Source of the DNA: an uncultured Nitrosomonadales bacterium
GTDB taxonomy: Bacteria > Pseudomonadota > Gammaproteobacteria > Burkholderiales > Gallionellaceae
DNA length: 64,000 nucleotides
Direction: 5' to 3'
Assembly: GCA_903858965.1 (NCBI GenBank)
Contig: CAIOKY010000149.1
Coordinates: 1-64,000 of the forward strand
Position numbers and translations under genes: made by a program. Shown here piece after piece: positions 21,197-31,419 of this stretch (its first letter is position 1; each line of letters opens with the position of its first letter). The notes beneath the pieces are model-generated. The model was not told the origin of the DNA, made no database searches, and saw nothing but the letters and a program-made list of their open reading frames with translations.

Positions 21197-21279
21197 GGCG
21201 CGGTTCCTTAATTGTGAAAACTGGAAAGGCGCGGATTCTACCATGTTGGCCTGCAAGGCCGGTAATGCTTGAAACAAGG

Positions 21280-21310
21280 CAACTTCGCCGGGCTACCCCC
21301 GGCGAAGTTG
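21280..21310 (-). terminator. Strong GC hairpin between pmbA stop and glyA start
   Basis: CAACTTCGCCGGG-CTAC-CCCCGGCGAAGTTG; read on the minus strand it is followed by CCTTGTTT. Confidence 0.55.
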
Positions 21311-21400
21311 GTTTGGTCATTCATGTTTCGACATAGCCATTCGACTAGGCTATCAAACGACGATAGCCAAGTCGCTGGTTATCAGCGCGAACGGAAAAAA

Positions 21401-22762
21401 TCACCGTCCCGCTACCGTCATCCCTTCCACCAATATCGACCCGCACTGTTTCGATCCCTGCACCAGCACATCGTTGCCGACCGCGACGATATTGCGGAAC
21501 ATGTTTTTCAGATTGCCGGCGATGGTGATCTCCTGCACCGGGTATTGAATCTCGCCGTGCTCGACCCAGAAACCCGCCGCGCCGCGCGAGTAATCGCCGG
21601 TGACCTGGTTCACGCCCTGGCCGAGCAACTCGGTGACGAGCAGGCCGCGTCCCATCTGCTTCAGCAGTCCGTTGAAATCCAGCTCGCCCGATTGAAGGAT
21701 CAGATTGTGATTACCACCCGCGTTGCCGGTGGTACGCATGCCGAGCTTGCGCGCGGAATAGCTGCCAAGGAAATAACCGCGCAGCACGCCGTTCTCGACG
21801 ATGTTGCGGCGTTGCGTCTTCACGCCTTCATCGTCGAACGGGCTGGAAGCCAAGCCTTTGCGGATGTCCGGAATATCGCTGATATTGATGTGCGGAGAAA
21901 ATATCTGCTTGTCCATCTGGTCGAGCAGGAATGAAGATTTGCGGTACAGGCTGCCGCCGCTGACCGCGCCGACAAAACTGCCCAGCAGACCGGATGCGAT
22001 AGTCGCTTCAAACAGTACCGGCACTTGCATCGTGGCTATCTGCCGCGCGTTGAGGCGGCGCACGGTACGCTCGGCGGCGATGCGCCCGACTTGCTGCGCA
22101 TCCATCATATCTTTGGCGTCGCGCGCCACGGCGTACCAGTAGTCGCGCTCCATCGCGTCATCCTCTCCGGCGATCACCGCGCAACTGAGGCTGTGCCGCG
22201 ATGAGGGGAAGCCGCCGATAAAACCCAAACTATTGACAGTGATGAATTGTGCTTCATGCAGGTTGACGGTCGCACCTTCGGAATTGTTGATGCGTTTGTC
22301 CGCATCCAGCGCGGCTTGCTCGCATCGTTTGGCCAACTCTATCGCCGCATCGACCGGCAAATCCCACGGGTGATACAAGTCCATGTCGGGGAAATCGCGC
22401 GCCAGCATGTCTTCATCGGGCAGGCCGGAGCAATCATCCTTGGCGGTATAGCGCGCGATCGACAGCGCGGCGTCCACGGTGTCGCGCACTGCTTGCGGCG
22501 TAAAGTCCGAGGTGCTGGCATTGCCGCGTTGCTGGCCAAGATAGACCGTGACGCTCAGGCCTTTGTCGCGGTTGTATTCAATGGTCTCGACTTCGCCATG
22601 GCGCACCGTGACGCCCTGGCCGAAGCCGACCGATACGTCGGCGGAAGCGGCCGATGCGCCGCGCTGTTTGGCGTAGTCCAGCATGTCCTGCGCGATGTTG
22701 CGCAGGTTGTCTGTGGTATGGGAAAAACGGGGTGCGGAAGTTGCCAGAGTATTCATAAGCAA
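21401..22762 (-). CDS. pmbA: Metalloprotease PmbA (TldE)
   Basis: Length and motifs, e.g. NSLGFIGGFPSSRHSLSCAVIAGEDDAMERDYWY, PVLFEATIASGLLGSFVGAVSGGSLYRKSSFL. Confidence 0.95.
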   Translation of the reverse strand: MLMNTLATSAPRFSHTTDNLRNIAQDMLDYAKQRGASAASADVSVGFGQGVTVRHGEVETIEYNRDKGLSVTVYLGQQRGNASTSDFTPQAVRDTVDAALSIARYTAKDDCSGLPDEDMLARDFPDMDLYHPWDLPVDAAIELAKRCEQAALDADKRINNSEGATVNLHEAQFITVNSLGFIGGFPSSRHSLSCAVIAGEDDAMERDYWYAVARDAKDMMDAQQVGRIAAERTVRRLNARQIATMQVPVLFEATIASGLLGSFVGAVSGGSLYRKSSFLLDQMDKQIFSPHINISDIPDIRKGLASSPFDDEGVKTQRRNIVENGVLRGYFLGSYSARKLGMRTTGNAGGNHNLILQSGELDFNGLLKQMGRGLLVTELLGQGVNQVTGDYSRGAAGFWVEHGEIQYPVQEITIAGNLKNMFRNIVAVGNDVLVQGSKQCGSILVEGMTVAGR

Positions 22763-22881
22763 AGCGGATGATTAGCGAAAGGCGGTATCATAGCAGCATC
22801 GCCCCAACTCATTAAGACCCGGCTCATTCAAAGACCGTGGCCATTAAGAATGGGCTCAGCAACGCCAAATAGATCACTGTT

Positions 22882-23592
22882 ATGAACAAAGACAAAAAAG
22901 ACCAAGACGAACCGCTGCATATCCATCTGGGTGATGACGAAGACGAAGATGTACATGACGACGTTGAGATAGATGATGGCGATGAATATGATGATGACGG
23001 CGTGGAAGTCATCCGGCCCCATGGGCCAGGTTCCCAGACACGCAATATAAACAGCTCTTCTACACGGGGACGCGGCCTGCGCAACCAGCCTGTGCTGGAT
23101 GAGGAGGAAGAGCTTCCGCCCAGCAAGACCAAGATCAAGAAGCAGATGCACGAGTTGCGCGACCTTGGCAAGGAATTGACCGAGCTGGGCAAGGATCAGC
23201 TCGCGCAGCTCGACATCCCGGAAAACCTGCGCGATGCGATACGCGAGATAAAGAACATCAACTCTTTCGGCGCGCGGCGCCGCCAGATGCAATACATCGG
23301 CAAACTGATGCGCGACGTGGATACCGCACCGATACTCGCCAAGCTGGATGTGTGGAAGGGCAAGTCGCAACATCACATCGCCTATACCCACCAGTTGGAA
23401 CGCTGGCGCGACCGGCTAATGGAAAATGACAACGCTTTGACCGAACTGCTCGCCGCCCATCCGGGCGCTGACGCGCAACGCCTGCGCACGCTGGTACGCA
23501 ATGCGCAGAAGGAAATGGAAGCCGGCAAGCCTCCTAAAAACTATCGTGAAATCTTTCAGGTACTACGTGAAATCATCCCCGAACCAACCTAG
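22882..23592 (+). CDS. yjgA: YjgA/DarP family ribosome-associated protein (DUF615)
   Basis: PSKTKIKKQMHELRDLGKELTELGKDQLAQLDIPENLRDAIREIKNINSFGARRRQMQYIGKLMR. Confidence 0.93.
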   Translation: MNKDKKDQDEPLHIHLGDDEDEDVHDDVEIDDGDEYDDDGVEVIRPHGPGSQTRNINSSSTRGRGLRNQPVLDEEEELPPSKTKIKKQMHELRDLGKELTELGKDQLAQLDIPENLRDAIREIKNINSFGARRRQMQYIGKLMRDVDTAPILAKLDVWKGKSQHHIAYTHQLERWRDRLMENDNALTELLAAHPGADAQRLRTLVRNAQKEMEAGKPPKNYREIFQVLREIIPEPT

Positions 23593-23599
23593 AGAAAAT

Positions 23600-24265
23600 A
23601 TGGCCAGCAACTCTACCCCGATAATCCTACAAACCGGTAATCAACCACAACACAGCATCATCTGGCTACATGGACTGGGCGCGGACGGACATGACTTCGT
23701 GCCCATCGCCGAAGAACTGGTGCTTCCCGTCGCGGTGCGTTATATCTTCCCGCATGCGCCGATGCGCCCGGTCACGGTCAATGGCGGATTCGTGATGCGC
23801 GCCTGGTACGACATCACCGGGCAAAACATAGATGCACAACAGGATGCGACTGGAATCCGTGCTTCGCAATTACTGGTGGAAGGTCTCATTGCACAAGAAG
23901 TGGCACACGGCATCGCACCGCACAATATCTTCCTGGCCGGATTTTCCCAGGGCGGGGCCATCGCACTGCACACCGCGCTGCGCCAAGCCGTCCCGCTGGG
24001 CGGCGTACTGGCGCTCTCCACTTATTTGCCATTGGCGGAACGTGCACCTGCCGAATTGGTGGAGCAGAGCAAAGTGACTCCAGTTTTTATGGCGCACGGA
24101 CGCAGCGATCCTGTCGTGCCTTATGCGCTGGGCGTTGCTTCAAGAGACGCGTTACTGAAATTCGGTTACACGGTGGCGTGGCGCGAATACGCGATGCAAC
24201 ATTCGGTGTGTGAGGAAGAGCTGCGGGATATTTCGGCCTGGCTGCAGCGGCAGATCGAATCGTGA
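23600..24265 (+). CDS. Alpha/beta hydrolase, carboxylesterase/phospholipase family
   Basis: IIWLHGLGADGHDFVPIAEEL..., IFLAGFSQGGAIALHTALR; start MASNSTPIIL. Confidence 0.92.
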   Translation: MASNSTPIILQTGNQPQHSIIWLHGLGADGHDFVPIAEELVLPVAVRYIFPHAPMRPVTVNGGFVMRAWYDITGQNIDAQQDATGIRASQLLVEGLIAQEVAHGIAPHNIFLAGFSQGGAIALHTALRQAVPLGGVLALSTYLPLAERAPAELVEQSKVTPVFMAHGRSDPVVPYALGVASRDALLKFGYTVAWREYAMQHSVCEEELRDISAWLQRQIES

Positions 24266-24287
24266 AGATGGAGAGCCTGGCTCCCTG

Positions 24288-25853
24288 CTACATTTCCTCG
24301 TCCTCACTGGCTTCCTGCACGACAAAGCGGAATTTTGCCAAATCGTAATCGAGGCCTTTTTCCTGCAATCCGTTGGGCATCAGCAGATAGGTTTTCCCGT
24401 CCAGCTGGATCTGCAGGCTGCGGCCCGGTGAAAACGTATCGGCCCTTAACAACAATTGGGCCTCGCCGGTCTCATCGTTCTGCCTTCCGTAAAGCCACAG
24501 CGCGGGCTGGCCGTTTTCGATTGCGCCGCCGGGCACTTTATTCTGATTTAAGACTACACCGGCTATGTGATTGGACAATATTTCCGCGCCCACCCGCAAC
24601 TGGTTCTTCGCATCATCGCGCACCAACCGCCGCACCAACCGCCGCACCACCGCGACACCCCAATGCGGCAGTCCCTCCGGCTGTATCCCCAGCAAACTGC
24701 CGATACCGATGACGCCACTCCCCTTGACAGGGATCACGGTGCTGAATCCACCGGCACTGATTTCCTCGGTCACCCAATGCGCAAGTTCTTCTTCCCCTGC
24801 ACCGAAATTCAGGCCTGCTCCGATGCGTTCGATTATCTTGTCGAAACTGTCCACCGCGTTCAGCGTGACATTGGCCATGCGCCGCGTATTACGCCTAACC
24901 GGCGGTGCAATCACATAATTCAGGATGTACTGGACAGCATTTTTGACCACATCCGCTTCATAGCTTCCGCCCAGATTGATATCGTCCGGAACGATATTTT
25001 TCTTCAGCACCTTCATAAAATCTTCCAGCTTGGCCTGCATCCCCGGCATGGCGATAAAGCGCATCGCGGGATGCGTCGTTGCCCCCATGTTGATGCGCGT
25101 CGGTTCGGCCGGGCGATTTAAATCGAAACTGAGCCGGCTGTTCTGGCCGACCTCGGTATGGATATCTATGGCCGCACGGTAATGAGCCACGATACGTTCT
25201 GTCAGATGTATATATAGTGGACTCAGCGCACTGAGTCCACTGTCATACCAGGCCATCAGGCATCCGACCTCAAGCTTCACCGTCGTATCGCCTATCAAAC
25301 CCTGATACAGGCTGACCGGCGTATCCAGGTAGCGCAGCTGTTCGGCATGCTTGTAAAGCAGCGCAAGATTCGCCCAGATCGCGTTATCGACCTGGCCGTA
25401 GTGTGCGCAGACATATTTGAGGTGCCACGTCGTGGCATGTACCGCGCGGGCAGTCAGCAGCGGCACTTGCGCCTTGATGGCGCTGCTGCCTCTTTCGCCG
25501 TTGCAATAGGCAGTGAACAGCTTGAAATAAGCGTGGGCAATATGGCGCGACCAATTACCCAGCGCCAGCCAAAGACGGTTTTCCTGGAATTTATTTATTT
25601 CGAACGGCGTAAAATACTCGCGCACCAGCTTGCGCATATAAGGCTGCGCGGCATCGTCGAACAGGCGCAGCACGGCAAGATGATGATCCAGCTTGAAGTC
25701 GTCGGTATGTACCGATACCAACTCTATCAACTCGGTCAGCTCCGCGAGCGACCTGAATGCGTCATTCTTCGGCAGGTCATCCAACAATGCCTGCGCAGAT
25801 TTGATGTCCGCGATAGGATTATCAGATTTTTTGCCGAATAATGTAGAAAGCAT
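24288..25853 (-). CDS. Conserved hypothetical protein, cytoplasmic; possibly PilZ-like C-terminus
   Basis: Single 521-aa frame from MLSTLFGKKSDNP; no confident family motif by eye. Confidence 0.7.
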   Translation of the reverse strand: MLSTLFGKKSDNPIADIKSAQALLDDLPKNDAFRSLAELTELIELVSVHTDDFKLDHHLAVLRLFDDAAQPYMRKLVREYFTPFEINKFQENRLWLALGNWSRHIAHAYFKLFTAYCNGERGSSAIKAQVPLLTARAVHATTWHLKYVCAHYGQVDNAIWANLALLYKHAEQLRYLDTPVSLYQGLIGDTTVKLEVGCLMAWYDSGLSALSPLYIHLTERIVAHYRAAIDIHTEVGQNSRLSFDLNRPAEPTRINMGATTHPAMRFIAMPGMQAKLEDFMKVLKKNIVPDDINLGGSYEADVVKNAVQYILNYVIAPPVRRNTRRMANVTLNAVDSFDKIIERIGAGLNFGAGEEELAHWVTEEISAGGFSTVIPVKGSGVIGIGSLLGIQPEGLPHWGVAVVRRLVRRLVRDDAKNQLRVGAEILSNHIAGVVLNQNKVPGGAIENGQPALWLYGRQNDETGEAQLLLRADTFSPGRSLQIQLDGKTYLLMPNGLQEKGLDYDLAKFRFVVQEASEDEEM

Positions 25854-25913
25854 TCCCCGCTCCTTGAAAAAACCAATTACTTGCACACAACCTAATGAAA
25901 CCACAAAATCCCT

Positions 25914-26672
25914 GTGGTGAACAGTACCCAAAGGACCGACTTGATCCCCTGGTTAAGCGATAACGCCCCATTTCCGCCTGTCGAACGCGCACTGCGTTCG
26001 CCCAACGGCTTGCTTGCGGCGGGCGGCGACCTCTCCGTGTCGCGCCTGCTGGAAGCCTACCGCCACGGAATATTTCCGTGGTTCAATCCCGGCGAGCCGA
26101 TATTATGGTGGAGTCCCGATCCGCGCATGGTGCTGCTTCCGGGCGAGTTCAAAATCTCGCGCTCGCTGGCCAAAGTATTGCGCAACTCATCTTATGAAGT
26201 ACGCACCGACACCGTCTTTGAGCAGGTGATGCGCAACTGCGCCGCGCCGCGCACCGACCATCAGGGAGGTCATCATGGCACATGGATACAGGAAGACATG
26301 ATCAAGGCATATTGCGCATTGCATCGGCAGGGTTATGCGCATTCGGTCGAAACCTGGATGAACGGCAAACTCGTCGGTGGATTGTATGGTATCTGTATCG
26401 GCCACATGTTCTATGGCGAATCCATGTTCAGCCATGCCAGCAATGCCTCCAAGATCGCGCTGGCCCATCTCACCAGGCAATTTGAGCGCTGGCAGCTCGG
26501 CCATGCTACCGGGCCTGGAACAGGTATGATCGATTGCCAGATGAATACGGCTCATCTTGCCTCGCTCGGTGCGGGCGAGATCCCGCGCAGCGAATTTATC
26601 GCACGGCTGCAAGAATTGGTACACTGTGCGCCGATAACCGACTGGCAATTCGACACGGACCTTTTTAGATGA
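25914..26672 (+). CDS. aat: Leucyl/phenylalanyl-tRNA--protein transferase
   Basis: [27 protein letters not shown]...[18 protein letters not shown]-like [29 protein letters not shown]. Confidence 0.96.
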   Translation: MVNSTQRTDLIPWLSDNAPFPPVERALRSPNGLLAAGGDLSVSRLLEAYRHGIFPWFNPGEPILWWSPDPRMVLLPGEFKISRSLAKVLRNSSYEVRTDTVFEQVMRNCAAPRTDHQGGHHGTWIQEDMIKAYCALHRQGYAHSVETWMNGKLVGGLYGICIGHMFYGESMFSHASNASKIALAHLTRQFERWQLGHATGPGTGMIDCQMNTAHLASLGAGEIPRSEFIARLQELVHCAPITDWQFDTDLFR

Positions 26673-27415
26673 GCTTCCTCAACGACATTCCGCTCTCCGC
26701 GCTGCAGTTTTATCTGACCGCGCCCTATCCGTGCAGCTACCTGCCCGGCCTGCAAGCGCGCTCCCAGGTCGCCACCCCGGCCTTGCTGATCAACACGCAA
26801 GTGTATTCCGAACTGGTGCAACACGGCTTCCGGCGCAGCGGAACCTACACTTATCGTCCGCAGTGCGACAGCTGTCACGCCTGTGTGCCACTGCGCGTCC
26901 TGGCAAAACAATTCAAGGCCAACCGCTCGCAACGGCGCGCCTGGAAGCAACACGCCAATCTCGAAGCCACGCTCCACCCGCTGCAGGACCAGCCTGAATA
27001 TTACGACCTTTACCAACGCTATCAGCGCACACGACACAAGGATGGCGGCATGGACAATGACGACCGCGAGTCATATCACAACTTCTTGCTGCAAAGCCAC
27101 GTCGATTCGCTGCTGGTGGAATTCCGCGAGCAAGGCATATTGCGCATGGTCAGCGTGATCGACTTGCTCAGCGATGGCCTGTCTTCGGTATATACCTTCT
27201 ACGAACCCGATCTGCCACGTGCACGCCTGGGTGTTTACAACGTGCTTTGGCAAATCGAGCTATGCCGCAAACTCGATCTGGACTTCATCTATCTCGGTTA
27301 CTGGATCGAACACAGCCGCAAAATGGCTTACAAGACCGAATACCGGCCCTCACAGGGCTTGTCGGACGGGATATGGCACGACCTTGACCTAAAAAAAACT
27401 AGCGGGCAATCCTGA
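26669..27415 (+). CDS. bpt: Arginyl-tRNA--protein (leucyl) transferase
   Basis: [18 protein letters not shown]...[25 protein letters not shown]...[20 protein letters not shown]. Confidence 0.95.
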   Translation: MSFLNDIPLSALQFYLTAPYPCSYLPGLQARSQVATPALLINTQVYSELVQHGFRRSGTYTYRPQCDSCHACVPLRVLAKQFKANRSQRRAWKQHANLEATLHPLQDQPEYYDLYQRYQRTRHKDGGMDNDDRESYHNFLLQSHVDSLLVEFREQGILRMVSVIDLLSDGLSSVYTFYEPDLPRARLGVYNVLWQIELCRKLDLDFIYLGYWIEHSRKMAYKTEYRPSQGLSDGIWHDLDLKKTSGQS

Positions 27416-27417
27416 AC

Positions 27418-28434
27418 GTGTTTTCATTGCTCCGTCCCGCGCTGTTACATCTCGACCCGGAAGCCGCGCATCACTTCACGCTGAACAGCCTGAATATCCT
27501 GCACACATTGGGCTTGAATGGCATCATCGCGCATCACATCCCGAACGACCGGCGCACTGTGATGGGCCTGAAATTTCCCAATCCGGTCGGCCTTGCCGCG
27601 GGGTTGGACAAAAATGGCGGATACATAGACAGTCTGGCGGCACTCGGTTTCGGCTTCATCGAGATCGGTACCGTCACACCGCTGCCACAGCCAGGCAATC
27701 CCAAGCCGCGCCTGTTCCGCCTGCCGCAAGCCAGCGCGATCATCAATCGCATGGGCTTCAACAACGATGGTGTGGATGCGCTCATCGCAAACGTGGAACG
27801 CGCCCGGTATCGCGGCATATTGGGCATCAACATCGGCAAGAACGCCGCCACCCCCATCGAGCGGGCGGCGGATGATTACCTGCTCTGCCTGCGCAAGGTG
27901 TATGCGTACGCCAGCTACATCACCGTCAATATCTCCTCACCGAACACAAAAAACCTGCGCCAGTTGCAGGACGAAGACGCGCTTAATGATCTGCTTGCCC
28001 AACTCAAAACCGAACAGCAGAAACTCGCCGATACCCATGGCAAGTACGTGCCCATCGCACTGAAGATCGCTCCGGATCTGGACAACGGGCAGATTGCGCA
28101 GATCGCCCGCCTGCTGATGCAGCATCACATCGACGGCGTGATCGCCACCAACACCACATTGTCGCGCGATGGTGTGGAGAACCTGCCGCATGGCGCGGAA
28201 ACTGGCGGCCTGAGCGGTGCGCCGCTACGCGAAAAATCCACCGCGGTGATCCGCCGGCTTGCTGCCGAACTGAAGGGCACCCTCCCCATCATCGGTGTCG
28301 GCGGCATCCTGAGCGGAGCCGATGCGGCAGAAAAGATCCAGGCCGGTGCCTCGCTGGTGCAGATCTACAGCGGGCTGATCTATCGCGGCCCGGCACTGGT
28401 CAGCGATGCCTGCACCGCTATCCGCACTCCGTGA
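27418..28434 (+). CDS. pyrD: Dihydroorotate dehydrogenase (quinone)
   Basis: [74 protein letters not shown]. Confidence 0.97.
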   Translation: MFSLLRPALLHLDPEAAHHFTLNSLNILHTLGLNGIIAHHIPNDRRTVMGLKFPNPVGLAAGLDKNGGYIDSLAALGFGFIEIGTVTPLPQPGNPKPRLFRLPQASAIINRMGFNNDGVDALIANVERARYRGILGINIGKNAATPIERAADDYLLCLRKVYAYASYITVNISSPNTKNLRQLQDEDALNDLLAQLKTEQQKLADTHGKYVPIALKIAPDLDNGQIAQIARLLMQHHIDGVIATNTTLSRDGVENLPHGAETGGLSGAPLREKSTAVIRRLAAELKGTLPIIGVGGILSGADAAEKIQAGASLVQIYSGLIYRGPALVSDACTAIRTP

Positions 28435-28473
28435 CCGGTAGTCCACATCGGGTTAAGGCAGTGTCATTGACAT

Positions 28474-28512
28474 TAGTTCTAATTAGAATTATTATAGTTC
28501 TAACTAGAACTA
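28474..28512. promoter_or_regulatory. Two tandem 18-bp operator-like palindromes (21-bp centre-to-centre) upstream of the marR-like gene
   Basis: TAGTTCTAATTAGAATTA (28474-28491) and TAGTTCTAACTAGAACTA (28495-28512); they abut the first candidate ATG (28513). Confidence 0.8.
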
Positions 28513-28974
28513 ATGTGCCGGGTGATGTCTTCGTCAAATTTTCTGCCGCTGTTGCGTGAACTGTCGAGTGCCTACCAGGCTTTCGAAGTCTATTCGTCGG
28601 CGCACGTTCGCTCGCTGTCACTGACGCCGGCACAGTTCGATATTGTCGCCACCCTGGGTAACACGTCCGGCATGTCACCCAAGGAACTGGGCGAAAAGAC
28701 GCTGATCACCAAGGGGACGCTGACCGGCGTGGTGGATCGCCTGGTCGACAAAAAACTGGTGCGCCGTGCCGCATCCGCCAGCGACGGGCGTTGCCAGGTC
28801 GTCCAGCTGACGGCCCAAGGCGAGAAATTGTTTGCGCGTGTTTTCCCCGCACATATTACCCACATGCAGCGCGCCTTTGCCGGATTTTCGCCCAAGGAAC
28901 TGGCCGCCGCAACGGCTAACCTGCGCCGTTTACGGGAGGCATTTTCCGCCGCACACAATGCGCGCAATAAATAG
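28513..28974 (+). CDS. MarR family winged-helix transcriptional regulator
   Basis: SLTPAQFDIVATLGNTSGMSPKELGEKTLITKGTLTGVVDRLVDKKLVRRAASASDGRCQVVQLTAQGEKL; start ATG 28513 or 28525. Confidence 0.92.
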   Translation: MCRVMSSSNFLPLLRELSSAYQAFEVYSSAHVRSLSLTPAQFDIVATLGNTSGMSPKELGEKTLITKGTLTGVVDRLVDKKLVRRAASASDGRCQVVQLTAQGEKLFARVFPAHITHMQRAFAGFSPKELAAATANLRRLREAFSAAHNARNK

Positions 28975-29072
28975 GAACATCGCTTACATGCGTTCCGGAG
29001 ACGAATTTTTTCGCCTCCTTGCCCGACAGGCAAGGGGGATTCTGTGGCACTTTTCATACAAGGAGTTTTAAC

Positions 29073-29318
29073 ATGTCAACCAAGCAAGCCGTTATCGCAC
29101 AAAAAGCACCCTTTGCCGTTAATGTCGAAGCCGGTAAAAGTTACTGGTGGTGTGCCTGTGGCAAAAGCGCCAGCCAGCCTTTCTGCGACGGCAGCCACAA
29201 GGGTAGCGACTTTAGTCCCGTGGAATACAAGGCTAAGGAATCCGGGCCGGTATATTTTTGCGGCTGCAAGAATAGTTCCAATGGCGCACTGTGCGACGGC
29301 ACCCACAAAAAGCTGTAA
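29073..29318 (+). CDS. CDGSH iron-sulfur domain protein (duplicated CDGSH-type motif)
   Basis: CACGKSASQPFCDGSHKGSDF and CGCKNSSNGALCDGTHKKL. Confidence 0.93.
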   Translation: MSTKQAVIAQKAPFAVNVEAGKSYWWCACGKSASQPFCDGSHKGSDFSPVEYKAKESGPVYFCGCKNSSNGALCDGTHKKL

Positions 29319-29340
29319 CTTCCATCGCATCGCTACCGCC

Positions 29341-29376
29341 AAACCAGGTCGGCTTGCCGGCCTGGTTTCTTTGTTC
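29341..29376 (+). terminator. Putative terminator after the CDGSH gene
   Basis: AACCAGGTCGGCTTGCCGGCCTGGTT followed by TCTTTGTT. Confidence 0.6.
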
Positions 29377-29520
29377 CGGACACATCCCTTTGCATGAAGG
29401 ATGAACAGGAAGAACACTTGCGTGTTATCGGGCCTTTCCGGATACACGGTTGCAAAATTGCTTTCCAAGTAGCACAGGCGTAGAGTGCCGCCCCATTCTG
29501 CCACAGGGAATGTCGGATCA

Positions 29521-31392
29521 ATGAGCGATACTCAAACGAAACAAAAGTTGCCTATACTCGCGCTTGGCGCAATCGGCGTGGTGTTTGGCGACATCGGCAC
29601 CAGCCCGCTGTATGCGATACAGGCAACTTTTACCGGCCCCCATCCGCTGCCTGTCGTGGAAGCCAATATCCTCGGTGTGCTGTCAGTCATGTTCTGGACC
29701 ATCATGCTGCTGGTGTCCCTAAAATATGTGGTCATCATCATGCGCGCGGATAACCACGGTGAAGGTGGGTCGCTGGCTTTGCTGGCTTTGGTGAGTGAAC
29801 TCACGGCACACCGGCCCAAATTGAAATGGTTCGTCACTGCGCTGGGCGTATTTGCCGCCGCGCTGTTCTTCGGAGACGGCATGATCACCCCGGCGATCTC
29901 GGTGATTTCCGCAGTCGAAGGCCTGGACCTTGTGTCTCATGAGTTCAAGAACTACATTCTTCCCATTACCATCATCGTCCTGACCGGATTATTTTTCATC
30001 CAGAAGCGCGGTACAGGCGCGGTGGGCATGGCATTCGGGCCGATCATGGTGTTCTGGTTTTTCAGCCTGGCGGTGTTCGGCATTATTTCCATCGCGCAGA
30101 GCCCGCAGGTATTGCTCGCGCTGAACCCCGTCTATGCCTTCCAGTTTTTAAGCGCGGATCCGAAAGTCTCCTTTCTCGCACTTGGCGCCATCGTTCTCGC
30201 GATAACCGGCGGGGAAGCCCTGTATGCCGACATGGGGCACTTCGGTAAATATCCTATCCGTCTGGCGTGGTTCTCTTTCGTCCTGCCTGCACTGGTGTTG
30301 AATTACTTCGGCCAAGGCGCGCTGTTGCTGCACAATCCACAGGCAATCGAAAATCCGTTTTATCTGCTCGCCCCCGCCTGGACACTGGTGCCGATGGTGT
30401 TGCTGGCTACTGCGGCAACTGTCATCGCTTCGCAAGCCGTCATATCCGGCGCCTTCTCGATAGCGCATCAATCCGTGCAGATGGGTTTTCTGCCGCGCAT
30501 GGAAATTCGCCAGACTTCCGACAAGGCACAAGGGCAGATTTACGTGCCGTTTACCAACTGGACGCTTTATCTGGCTGTGGTCTTCCTGGTATTTGCCTTC
30601 CAGAGCTCGACCAATCTGGCGGCGGCTTATGGCATCGCCGTCACCGGCACCATGACCATCACCACGATACTGATCGCCTTCGTCATCGTGCTGCTCTGGC
30701 GTTGGCCACTGGTTTATGCCATACCCCTGGTCACCGTTCTGCTGATCGTGGACATGACCTATTTTGCAGCCAACGCCATCAAGATCCCTCAGGGTGGCTG
30801 GTTCCCGCTGTGCATTGCCCTGGTATCCTTTACCGTGCTCACCACATGGAAGCGCGGCCGGAAACTGTTGTTCGATGAGATCACGCGCCAGACCGTGCCA
30901 CTACAGGCGATCATCAACGGCATAGATGATATGCCGCGGGTCAGCGGTACGGCGGTATTCCTGACCCCGACCAGCGATGGCGCACCGTCGGCCATGCTGC
31001 ACAACCTTAAACACAATCACGTACTGCACGAACGCAACATACTGCTGACGGTGGTGGTCGAGGACAAGCCTTATGTCACAAAAGGCAACCGCTTTCTGAT
31101 CAATGATCTCGGCAAGAATTTTTATCGGGTGAAGTTGTTTTACGGTTTCATGCAAACGCCCGATATTCCATTTGCCCTGGAACTGTGTGGCGCGCAAATA
31201 TTGCCCTTCGACATGATGACCACGTCATTCTTCATTTCGCGAGCACTGATCGTTTCCGGCCCCAACCCCGGCATGATGGAATGGCGCGAGCGCCTGTTTC
31301 AGGCGCTATCCAAGAACGCCATGAACGCGGCAGACTTCTTCAAGATACCGGCCAATCGCGTCATCGAAATGGGCACCCGGATCGAAATCTAG
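29521..31392 (+). CDS. kup: Low-affinity potassium transporter Kup
   Basis: [25 protein letters not shown]...; 12-TM type sequence, '[13 protein letters not shown]'. Confidence 0.96.
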   Translation: MSDTQTKQKLPILALGAIGVVFGDIGTSPLYAIQATFTGPHPLPVVEANILGVLSVMFWTIMLLVSLKYVVIIMRADNHGEGGSLALLALVSELTAHRPKLKWFVTALGVFAAALFFGDGMITPAISVISAVEGLDLVSHEFKNYILPITIIVLTGLFFIQKRGTGAVGMAFGPIMVFWFFSLAVFGIISIAQSPQVLLALNPVYAFQFLSADPKVSFLALGAIVLAITGGEALYADMGHFGKYPIRLAWFSFVLPALVLNYFGQGALLLHNPQAIENPFYLLAPAWTLVPMVLLATAATVIASQAVISGAFSIAHQSVQMGFLPRMEIRQTSDKAQGQIYVPFTNWTLYLAVVFLVFAFQSSTNLAAAYGIAVTGTMTITTILIAFVIVLLWRWPLVYAIPLVTVLLIVDMTYFAANAIKIPQGGWFPLCIALVSFTVLTTWKRGRKLLFDEITRQTVPLQAIINGIDDMPRVSGTAVFLTPTSDGAPSAMLHNLKHNHVLHERNILLTVVVEDKPYVTKGNRFLINDLGKNFYRVKLFYGFMQTPDIPFALELCGAQILPFDMMTTSFFISRALIVSGPNPGMMEWRERLFQALSKNAMNAADFFKIPANRVIEMGTRIEI

Positions 31393-31419
31393 CCAGTCTT
31401 GATTTTTAGTTGTTTGCTC

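Noticed and set aside
19793-21211. 472-aa plus-strand ORF
   Set aside because: Lies antisense to nrdR and glyA, both strongly supported; His/Arg/Val-rich shadow-frame composition.
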